The position numbers and the translations under genes were made by a program. The notes beneath the pieces are model-generated. The model did no database searches, was not told the DNA's origin, and saw nothing but the letters and a program-made list of their open reading frames with translations. A stretch of DNA of 64,000 bases from an uncultured Sphingomonadaceae bacterium (GTDB lineage Bacteria > Pseudomonadota > Alphaproteobacteria > Sphingomonadales > Sphingomonadaceae), in contig CANLQE010000001.1 of assembly GCA_947493215.1 (NCBI GenBank), positions 2,528,380 through 2,592,379 on the forward strand, given 5' to 3'. Shown piece after piece: positions 57,964-64,000 of this stretch. How positions within the stretch are numbered: position 1 is the first letter of the stretch; the number at the start of each line of letters is the position of its first letter.

Positions 57964-58031
57964 GTGCTGGTAGTAACCTCCGTTAATAACGACGGAAGCG
58001 GCAACCAGCCAGAACAGATCTGGAAAGCTGT

Positions 58032-59864
58032 TTAATAGACCCGCTTCTTCGGCTTCACATATTCCGCTTCGTCGGTCAGCGTATAATCATGAACCGGACG
58101 ATAGCTGATATCGACCTTGCCGGTGCCGCGCGTCTTATCAGGGCCGCCCCAACCGTCAAATGTCGCAACGGTGTGCTTCATCCATTCCTTATCGTTCCGG
58201 TCTTCATAATCTTCCTGCATATGCGCGCCGCGGCTTTCCTTGCGGTTTGCAGCACTCTCCATCGTAACGACGGCTTGCGCCATCAGATTGTCGAGCTCCA
58301 GCGTTTCGATTAGATCGGTGTTCCAAATGAGCGACCGGTCAGTAACACTGACATCGCCCATTTTTTCATTCACAGCCCGCATCTCTTTGACACCTTGGGC
58401 CAGCAATTCATCATCGCGGAACACAGCACAATTTTTCTGCATCGTCTTCTGCATTTCGGTGCGCAGCGCGGCAGTGGTTGTGCCGCCTTTCGCATAACGG
58501 AAATGGTCCAAGCGAGCCAGCGACAGATCGGCTGAATCTTTCGGCAATGGCTTATGCGACGTACCGGGTTTCAGCTTCTCTTTGAGCCTTAGGCCAGTGG
58601 CGCGGCCAAAGACCACAAGATCGATCAACGAGTTGGAACCGAGACGGTTAGCACCATGAACAGAAACACAGGCCGCTTCGCCAACGGAATAAAGGCCCGG
58701 CACAACGGCGTCCGGATCATCCTTAGTCGGGTTCACCACTTCGCCATGATAGTTACAGGGTATGCCGCCCATGTTATAATGGACTGTTGGCACCACAGGC
58801 AGCGCCTGACGCGTCAGGTCTATACCAGCGAAAATTTTACCGGTTTCGGTAATGCCTGGAAGTCGTTCGGCCAGAACTTCCGGAGCGATATGATCAAGGT
58901 GGAGATAGATATGATCTTTCTCTGGGCCAACGCCGCGGCCTTCGCGAATTTCGGTCGCCATACAGCGAGAGACCACGTCCCGAGACGCGAGATCTTTTGC
59001 GCTAGGTGCATAGCGTTCCATGAACCGCTCGCCTTCGGAGTTGGTAAGATAACCGCCCTCCCCGCGTGCGCCTTCGGTAATCAGCACGCCCGCGCCATAA
59101 ATGCCGGTCGGGTGGAACTGAACAAATTCCATATCCTGCAAGGGCAGACCAGCCCGTAGCGCCATGCCGCCGCCGTCACCGGTACAGGCATGAGCAGATG
59201 TCGCGCTATAGTAGCAACGGCCAGAGCCGCCAGTTGCCAGCACAACCGCATGCGCGCGGAAGCGGTGGATAGAACCGTCTTCCAGACAAATAGCAATCAC
59301 GCCACGGCATTCGCCGTCTTCCATGATCAGGTCGATCGCGAAATATTCTATGAAGAAATCCGCATCATATTTCAGGCTCTGCTGATAGAGGGCGTGAAGC
59401 ATTGCGTGACCGGTCCGGTCAGCTGCTGCACAAGTCCGCTGTACTGGAGGACCATCGCCCATATTCTGCATATGGCCGCCAAAGGGGCGTTGATAGATGG
59501 TGCCATCTTCATTCCGTGAGAAAGGCACGCCCGCATGCTCGAGTTCATAAACCGCCTGAGGCGCTTCACGGACGAGATATTCAATCGCGTCTTGATCGCC
59601 GAGCCAGTCAGACCCCTTTACGGTATCATACATATGCCACGACCAGTGATCCGGCGTGTTGTTACCCAGCGAGGCCGCAATGCCGCCCTGCGCTGCAACC
59701 GTATGCGAGCGGGTTGGGAAAACTTTGGTGATACAGGCGGTTTTCAGGCCAGCTTCGGCGGAACCCATGGTTGCGCGCAAACCGGACCCACCGGCACCCA
59801 CGACGACTGTGTCGAACGTATGGTCAATAATTTTATATGCGGGTTTTGAATCTGTGTCAGTCAT
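58032..59864 (-). CDS. sdhA: Succinate dehydrogenase flavoprotein subunit
   Basis: A 610-residue subunit that oxidises succinate to fumarate. FAD site [19 protein letters not shown], the covalent-flavin His in [11 protein letters not shown], and substrate-site residues [22 protein letters not shown] (in pieces) and [21 protein letters not shown] are all present. Its ATG overlaps the sdhD stop by one base. An sdhB gene would usually follow, but a methyltransferase gene is there instead. Functions in the inner membrane with SdhC and SdhD. Confidence 0.97.
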   Translation of the reverse strand: MTDTDSKPAYKIIDHTFDTVVVGAGGSGLRATMGSAEAGLKTACITKVFPTRSHTVAAQGGIAASLGNNTPDHWSWHMYDTVKGSDWLGDQDAIEYLVREAPQAVYELEHAGVPFSRNEDGTIYQRPFGGHMQNMGDGPPVQRTCAAADRTGHAMLHALYQQSLKYDADFFIEYFAIDLIMEDGECRGVIAICLEDGSIHRFRAHAVVLATGGSGRCYYSATSAHACTGDGGGMALRAGLPLQDMEFVQFHPTGIYGAGVLITEGARGEGGYLTNSEGERFMERYAPSAKDLASRDVVSRCMATEIREGRGVGPEKDHIYLHLDHIAPEVLAERLPGITETGKIFAGIDLTRQALPVVPTVHYNMGGIPCNYHGEVVNPTKDDPDAVVPGLYSVGEAACVSVHGANRLGSNSLIDLVVFGRATGLRLKEKLKPGTSHKPLPKDSADLSLARLDHFRYAKGGTTTAALRTEMQKTMQKNCAVFRDDELLAQGVKEMRAVNEKMGDVSVTDRSLIWNTDLIETLELDNLMAQAVVTMESAANRKESRGAHMQEDYEDRNDKEWMKHTVATFDGWGGPDKTRGTGKVDISYRPVHDYTLTDEAEYVKPKKRVY

Positions 59865-60253
59865 TAAGCGACCACTCCGGTAAAGGCGACCTTGGCGACA
59901 GCGAAAATTCCGAGCGCTGCTCCGCCGATGGCGAAAAAGTTAAGCAAGATGATGATGCCGAATTTCAGGCCGTGATCGGGAATATAATCCTCAATCAATA
60001 CCTGCAAACCAAGCCGCAGATGCCAGAAGATGCTAACCAGTATCAACATCATCGGAACCGCAACCAGCGGCGAGGACAGCCAGCCGATGAGCAGTTCATG
60101 TTCGTAAGTGGGCAATCTCAGCAAAGAGATTAAAAGCCATGCGATTAGCGCAAGGTTGCCTACAGCGGTAACCCGCTGAAGGATCCAGTGATGCGAGCCG
60201 TGCTTGGCAGAGCCAAGACCGCGAACCTTACCGATATTTGTTCCTGATCCCAT
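59864..60253 (-). CDS. sdhD: Succinate dehydrogenase membrane anchor subunit
   Basis: A 129-residue anchor protein with three membrane segments ([56 protein letters not shown]). [17 protein letters not shown] is the SdhD start block, and [14 protein letters not shown] carries the heme-ligand His. The ATG at 60253 is chosen; a TTG 12 bases earlier lacks a ribosome site. The gene sits 4 bases after sdhC and overlaps sdhA by one base. Confidence 0.93.
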   Translation of the reverse strand: MGSGTNIGKVRGLGSAKHGSHHWILQRVTAVGNLALIAWLLISLLRLPTYEHELLIGWLSSPLVAVPMMLILVSIFWHLRLGLQVLIEDYIPDHGLKFGIIILLNFFAIGGAALGIFAVAKVAFTGVVA

Positions 60254-60257
60254 CGTC

Positions 60258-60656
60258 TTATCCAATCAGCTTAAAAGAGATGAAAAGCCAGAGCGCAGCA
60301 GTTGAAAGCAATGCCAATATTGGCACAGCAGCCGACCAAAGCTTGTTCGTCTGGAGCTCATAACCTGCGCCGGCATCAAGCACGAAATGGCGCAGGCCGG
60401 AATATGTATGTTCGAACAGGGCGAAGGTCATACCGATCATCACAATGAAACCCGGGATACTGGTCATGATGCCAGCAAAAAAATCATAAGCCTCTGGTCC
60501 AGCAGAAATACTGTACAGCCACCACACCAATATCGGTGCACCCAGCAGGGCGAGCGCATCGCCCGTGGCGCGGTGAAGGATAGAAACCAGCATAGCCGGT
60601 CCCCATTTATAGATTCCCAAATGCGGCGATAATGGCCGGTTCGTTGGCTTAACCAA
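60258..60656 (-). CDS. sdhC: Succinate dehydrogenase cytochrome b556 subunit
   Basis: A 132-residue membrane subunit. RPLSPHLGIYKWGPAMLVSILHRATG (in blocks) is the SdhC signature with the quinone-site Ser and Arg, and HTYSGLRHFVLDAG has the heme-ligand His. The start is TTG at 60656, with AGGGGA about six bases upstream; the longer frame to 60812 has no conserved residues. Three membrane helices follow. First gene of sdhC-D-A. Confidence 0.92.
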   Translation of the reverse strand: MVKPTNRPLSPHLGIYKWGPAMLVSILHRATGDALALLGAPILVWWLYSISAGPEAYDFFAGIMTSIPGFIVMIGMTFALFEHTYSGLRHFVLDAGAGYELQTNKLWSAAVPILALLSTAALWLFISFKLIG

Positions 60657-60895
60657 TTTTTGTCCCCTGATCAGAGACTCCGCTTCGCGCTGGAGTCTTT
60701 GTAAACGAACCAGTGCTTTAGCGAAAACATGGCAGCATGCAAACAGGATAGCGGGGTTTTTCTGCGCTGCATGTCCAATTTCTGGATGCAAATTGCTGCG
60801 CGGCCTGTGCAAATTGACAAAGCCTTACTAAAAATATCAGCCTCTCAACATCTGTTGTTGGACCTTTGGCGCCACTCGCACTATTCGTGCGCAGC

Positions 60896-61615
60896 ATGAC
60901 AGACAGAAAAACACATATATTGGTAACGGGCGCTAGCAGAGGCATTGGCAAGGCAATATTGGACGGGTTTGATGTGCAGGATATCACCGCCGTCGGCCAG
61001 AGCACTGCTGGTAAGACAGGCCTGCTAAAGTCGGATTTTGCAAACGCCGACGAGGTAGCGCGGCTGTGGAAGGATGCTTTGGAACGGCTGGATGGCCGGG
61101 TTGATGTCCTGATCAACAATGCCGGGATTTTTGACCCCAATCCCATTGCAGGCAGTGATGCGGACTGGCTGGACAGCTGGAACCGGACCATGCAAATCAA
61201 TCTTACCGCATCGGCGCAGCTTTGCCGCTTGGCTGTGCGCCACTTTCAGGCGCGCGGAAACGGCGGTCGGGTGATCAACATTGCCAGCCGCGCGGCCTAT
61301 CGCGGAGACAGCCCAGATCATTGGCATTATGCCGCATCGAAGGGCGGAATGGTCGCAATGACCAAAACCATAGCGCGCAGCTACGCCAGCGAGGAAATCC
61401 TTGCCTTTGCCATCTGTCCCGGTTTCACGATGACCGGCATGGCCGAAGATTATCTGGAAAGCCGCGGCGGCGACAAACTGCTAAAAGACATTCCTCTTGG
61501 CCGCGTCGCTCAACCGGAGGAAATTGCTTCCATGGCTAAATATTGCGCACTGGATGCGCCACCATCCATGACGGGTGCGGTGCTGGACGCTAATGGCGCG
61601 AGTTTTGTACGTTGA
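60896..61615 (+). CDS. Short-chain dehydrogenase/reductase
   Basis: A 239-residue SDR. TGASRGIGKAI is the NAD(P) site, NNAG in VLINNAGIFDPNP, and INIASRAAYRGDSPDHWHYAASKGG shows Ser and the YxxxK pair. The end PEEIASMAKYCALDAPPSMTG is typical of classical SDRs. Substrate unknown. It is divergent from sdhC and overlaps the next gene by four bases. Confidence 0.9.
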   Translation: MTDRKTHILVTGASRGIGKAILDGFDVQDITAVGQSTAGKTGLLKSDFANADEVARLWKDALERLDGRVDVLINNAGIFDPNPIAGSDADWLDSWNRTMQINLTASAQLCRLAVRHFQARGNGGRVINIASRAAYRGDSPDHWHYAASKGGMVAMTKTIARSYASEEILAFAICPGFTMTGMAEDYLESRGGDKLLKDIPLGRVAQPEEIASMAKYCALDAPPSMTGAVLDANGASFVR

Positions 61616-62301
61616 TAGCCCGGGAGCTTTTGGGGACTGCCAAAATTCCCGGCGGCAATGAGCATGGCGGTGAACTCCGCCTCTTCCGCCGCGAGCTGAA
61701 ACATGGCGACGAATTCTCGATCATGCTGGGCCGGATTGAATTAATGAACAGCCGTTTGAGCGGATCGGAAGAGGCGCTTGCGACACTGAGTTGCGAACGG
61801 CTACGCACACCAGCTCCGCGCATCCTGATCGGTGGTTATGGCATGGGCTTCACCCTTCGTGCGGCACAGGCAGTATTACCCGAAACAGCAGAAATTGAAG
61901 TTGCCGAACTCATCCCCGCAATATTGGAATGGGCACGCGGTCCGATGGCGCAATTGACCGATAACTGCCTCGATGATCCGCGGGTAAAAACCGTGGTCGG
62001 CGATGTCAGCGCAATTATCGCCGATGCGCGTGATCAATATGATGCGATATTGCTAGATGTCGACAATGGTCCCGATGGTCTGACGCAGGGGGATAATGAC
62101 CGGCTATACAGCATGGCTGGACTATCAGCAGCCAAGGCCGCACTGCGCAAAGGCGGGATATTGGCAATCTGGTCAAGCGCGAGCGACGCAGCGTTCACCA
62201 GACGCCTGCAACAATGCGGCTTTGCCACAGAAGAAAACACCGTCTCCGCCCGCGCCAATGGCAAAGGTGCCAGACATATGATTTGGTTAGCGCAAAGATA
62301 G
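61612..62301 (+). CDS. Spermidine-synthase-like methyltransferase-fold protein
   Basis: A 229-residue protein of the spermidine synthase/methyltransferase fold. ILIGGYGMGFTLRAAQAVLP is the nucleotide-binding glycine loop, IEVAELIPAILEWARG matches the acid that binds the ribose, and DAILLDVDNGPDGL is the third motif. True spermidine synthases have a GGG(D/E)G loop; here it is GGYGMG, so aminopropyl transfer is uncertain. Its TTG start overlaps the SDR stop (TTGA), so the two are coupled. An alternative start further in is possible. Confidence 0.82.
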   Translation: MIARELLGTAKIPGGNEHGGELRLFRRELKHGDEFSIMLGRIELMNSRLSGSEEALATLSCERLRTPAPRILIGGYGMGFTLRAAQAVLPETAEIEVAELIPAILEWARGPMAQLTDNCLDDPRVKTVVGDVSAIIADARDQYDAILLDVDNGPDGLTQGDNDRLYSMAGLSAAKAALRKGGILAIWSSASDAAFTRRLQQCGFATEENTVSARANGKGARHMIWLAQR

Positions 62302-62311
62302 TATTTCGCCA

Positions 62312-62340
62312 TCGTCCGCTAGGCGCGCAGAAGCGGACCG
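62312..62340. repeat. Palindromic intergenic repeat, A unit
   Basis: GTCCGCTAGGCGCGCAGAAGCGGAC (62314-62338) has arms GTCCGCT/AGCGGAC and matches the A core at 63208 in the same orientation, with differences in the centre. It lies 10 bases after the spermidine-synthase-like gene. Confidence 0.72.
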
Positions 62341-62414
62341 TAGTAGCTTATCTTGCATGATTTACACCTAAGGGCTATCGGGCCAACCCAACCTAATGAG
62401 GATTAAGCCATAGT

Positions 62415-63098
62415 ATGGGACAGGGTATTACCAGGATCCTCAAACTGACAATTTGTGCTTCCGCTATCATAGGATTGATGTCACCAATGCCTGCGTTTGC
62501 GCAATTTGGCGGGTTGTTTGGCAGTAAATCCAAGGACGATAAAACAGAAACTTCAGCGCCGCCGGAAGCTTCTGCAGATAGCGCGGGATCTGAAGAGATT
62601 CAGCCCTCTACCGACACCCAAGAACCCGGGGTTTCTGACAAAGAAGGTGCTACTTCATTTGCTACCTTATGTAAAAATGGTCAGGGAAAATCGGATGGAA
62701 CCGATGTTAAAAAGCGACGCGGAATATTCGGGATAGCTGACAAAATGAGTGTTTTAACGCGGAAAATTCCGTTGGTTGGTGACTTCATGGTGGATAGCGC
62801 GAACAGCCTCTCCCAATCCATTGCTTGCAGGCTCTATCCCGAGGAACAAAAACAAGCGACAGAGGCTACGCAGGAGGCAACACGTAGCGCAGAAATTGGC
62901 AAAAAAGTGGAATGGAAAAGCACGGTGCGGGAGAACGTATCGGGAAGTACAACCGTTTCGGCAAAAAGCCAACTTGCCAACGGGACTTCATGTTTAACGA
63001 TGTTCGATATCGTGATTATTGAAGGAGAAGAAACAAAGGTGTCGAAGAGGATGTGCCGCCTTCCCGGTTCTCCTCTCTATACAATTATGACCGCTTGA
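62415..63098 (+). CDS. Secreted protein of unknown function
   Basis: A 227-residue exported protein. Signal peptide at about 1-29 (ends PAFA). The next part is polar and low complexity (SKSKDDKTETSAPPEASADS, 20). Residues 78-140 hold FATLCKNGQGKSDGTD, the basic KKRRGIFGIAD and FMVDSANSLSQSIACRLYPEE. The C-terminal 60 residues carry KKVEWKSTVRENVSGSTTVS, GTSCLTMFDIVIIEGEE and SKRMCRLPGSPLY. At least four Cys. Repeat units in the same orientation flank the gene (62314 and 63173/63208). No family recognised. Confidence 0.72.
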   Translation: MGQGITRILKLTICASAIIGLMSPMPAFAQFGGLFGSKSKDDKTETSAPPEASADSAGSEEIQPSTDTQEPGVSDKEGATSFATLCKNGQGKSDGTDVKKRRGIFGIADKMSVLTRKIPLVGDFMVDSANSLSQSIACRLYPEEQKQATEATQEATRSAEIGKKVEWKSTVRENVSGSTTVSAKSQLANGTSCLTMFDIVIIEGEETKVSKRMCRLPGSPLYTIMTA

Positions 63099-63170
63099 AC
63101 CCCAATCGCGCAGGATTGCATCTACCAGTCAAAAACGTGACACATTACTGAAAACATCCCGCATCCGATA

Positions 63171-63239
63171 AAGCCCGCTTTCGGGATATTGCGAACATAA
63201 AGCTAATGTCCGCTATGGGCGCAAAAGCGGACACTAGGA
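63171..63239. repeat. Composite palindromic intergenic repeat, full copy (B unit + A unit)
   Basis: B unit CCCGCTTTCGGGATATTGCGAACAT (63174-63198) followed after nine bases by the A unit with arms GTCCGCT (63208-63214) and AGCGGAC (63226-63232). It is the reverse complement of the arrangement at 3190-3256. Confidence 0.85.
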
Positions 63240-63275
63240 AATCATATGACTGGACTGAGCAATTGGCTCGCTAAC

Positions 63276-63319
63276 TATGTTGTTCGTCGAAGAAAAAATG
63301 ATCTTTATCGAACAACATA
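63276..63319. repeat. Perfect 11-base inverted repeat
   Basis: TATGTTGTTCG (63276-63286) and CGAACAACATA (63309-63319) are exact inverted copies around a 22-base A-rich loop. No T-run follows, so it is not a normal terminator; it could be a regulator site or a mobile-element end. Confidence 0.6.
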
Positions 63320-63479
63320 ACCATAGCGTTTCCGAAGTTCACATGGTGTAACCTCATACTATTTAAGGTATTTTGGCTTCGGTCGACCGAAATTAAATTC
63401 CACCAGTTCGTTTCGAGAGAACGTATTTCCATTTAAACACAATTGCTGAGAATGAGATAACGATGATATTTCTCCCCAT

Positions 63480-64000
63480 ATGATTGCAATCTGCAGCGCG
63501 GTTTTCTTGGCGATGTTACCTCTTTTGTCTGAGAGCCCGGCACATGCTGCGCAGCCGCTATATGAGCAAAAGCTGTTCGCCCATGATGGGGCGTCGGAAG
63601 ATTATTTCGGTTTCAGCGTCGCGACTTCGGGCGATATTGCAATAGTCGGATCTTATAGATCTGATGATGAAACCATGGGATTTGATGCTGGTTCAGCCTA
63701 TGTTTTTGTACGGTCTGGAACCATCTGGCGGCAACAGGCGAAACTCATTGCTGCTGATGGTGAAGCCAATGACACATTTGGAGGCAATGTAGCGCTATCC
63801 GGAGAGACGGCTGTAGTCGGCGCAATTGGCCATGACGAGAACGGGAATGGTGCGGGTGCTGCTTATGTGTTCACTCGCACTGGGATCACCTGGAGTCAGC
63901 AGGCCAAACTCTTGACCACAGATGGCGCGGAGGGCGATGCGTTCGGTCAGAGTATAGCATTCTCAGGCGACACCATTGTGATAGGTGCTCCGCACGATGA
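63480..64000 (+). CDS. FG-GAP repeat protein, N-terminal part (cut by right edge)
   Basis: The frame opens at ATG 63480 and stays open to the window edge (173 codons). A signal peptide comes first (AVFLAMLPLLSESPAHAA). The rest is FG-GAP beta-propeller repeats: KLFAHDGASEDYFGFSVATS, then KLIAADGEANDTFGGNVALS (20), then KLLTTDGAEGDAFGQSIAFS, each followed by an AIVG / VVGA / IVIGA strand and GAAYVF. Such repeats occur in secreted adhesin- or integrin-like proteins, many with C-terminal anchors. The end is outside the window. Confidence 0.85.
   Translation, partial: MIAICSAVFLAMLPLLSESPAHAAQPLYEQKLFAHDGASEDYFGFSVATSGDIAIVGSYRSDDETMGFDAGSAYVFVRSGTIWRQQAKLIAADGEANDTFGGNVALSGETAVVGAIGHDENGNGAGAAYVFTRTGITWSQQAKLLTTDGAEGDAFGQSIAFSGDTIVIGAPHD

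Larger units (their letters stand above)
63099..63479. other. Intergenic region before the FG-GAP gene
   Basis: This 381-base gap carries the composite repeat at 63171-63239 and an inverted repeat at 63276-63319, described separately. The remaining A/T-richer part (63320-63479) has no gene; the start codon used for the next gene is preceded by AACGATGATATT and no strong ribosome site. Confidence 0.6.

Overview
The window looks like chromosomal DNA of an alphaproteobacterium, most likely a member of Sphingomonadales (a Sphingorhabdus/Sphingopyxis-like genome is an inference, not proven here). The reasons are the cell-cycle pair CtrA and CcrM with GANTC-rich and TTAA-N7-TTAA promoters, an Sdh operon in the order C-D-A, Bpt leucyltransferase, a PrsK/PrsR/PrsT exopolysaccharide module, many small secreted proteins, and paired secreted amidohydrolases behind a peptide transporter. 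About 60 protein genes fill most of the sequence. I saw no rRNA, tRNA, CRISPR array, prophage or insertion sequence.

Layout. 1-3.2 kb: tail of an AraC regulator, an NmrA-type oxidoreductase, a DUF1772 membrane protein and a beta-lactamase-fold serine hydrolase. 3.3-9.5 kb: an ASCH protein between two copies of a repeat, dnaB, a UPF0262 protein, a GH25-like protein, dcd, a saccharopine-dehydrogenase-like reductase and a metallophosphoesterase. 9.5-14.6 kb: ctrA with an elaborate promoter, arfB, msrC, a glycine-zipper envelope protein behind a CtrA box, bpt and a small acidic-tailed membrane protein. 14.8-24.8 kb: secreted amidohydrolase, 3-hydroxyisobutyrate-dehydrogenase-like enzyme, ilvA, S9 peptidase, MMPL transporter, a secreted unknown and a DUF4259 protein. 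24.9-31.7 kb: ccrM-folP, a fatty-acid desaturase, and the tightly overlapping operon glmM-DUF1272-membrane protein-thiD-rnhB. 31.8-38.7 kb: AGCS symporter plus aldo/keto reductase, then a POT peptide transporter with two secreted amidohydrolases. 38.9-48.3 kb: nitroreductase, GntR regulator, the four-gene glycosyltransferase-prsK-prsR-prsT operon and an ScfR-type regulator with two good operator candidates. 48.4-64 kb: candidate small RNA, envelope proteins, M20 peptidase, DUF4893 with 3-hydroxybutyrate dehydrogenase, YpfJ, CreD, a lactate-oxidase-family enzyme, two tandem secreted paralogues, sdhCDA, an SDR, a spermidine-synthase-like protein, a secreted unknown, and the start of an FG-GAP protein cut by the right edge.

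Three patterns go beyond gene content. First, a family of palindromic intergenic repeats (cores GTCCGCTTTTGCGCCCA.AGCGGAC and GTCCGCTTTCGGGATATTGCGGAC) occurs at seven loci, and three single accessory genes (ASCH, DUF4259, and the secreted unknown at 62.4 kb) each sit between two copies in the same orientation, as if they were cassettes. Second, ctrA and ccrM have dense GANTC clusters in their promoters, and the ctrA promoter carries three TTAA half-sites spaced exactly 11 bp apart, which suggests a CtrA-CcrM feedback circuit. Third, the ScfR regulator has two TTTGTAAA-type operators with N4 spacing, followed by a strong terminator that belongs to no visible gene and probably ends a small RNA.
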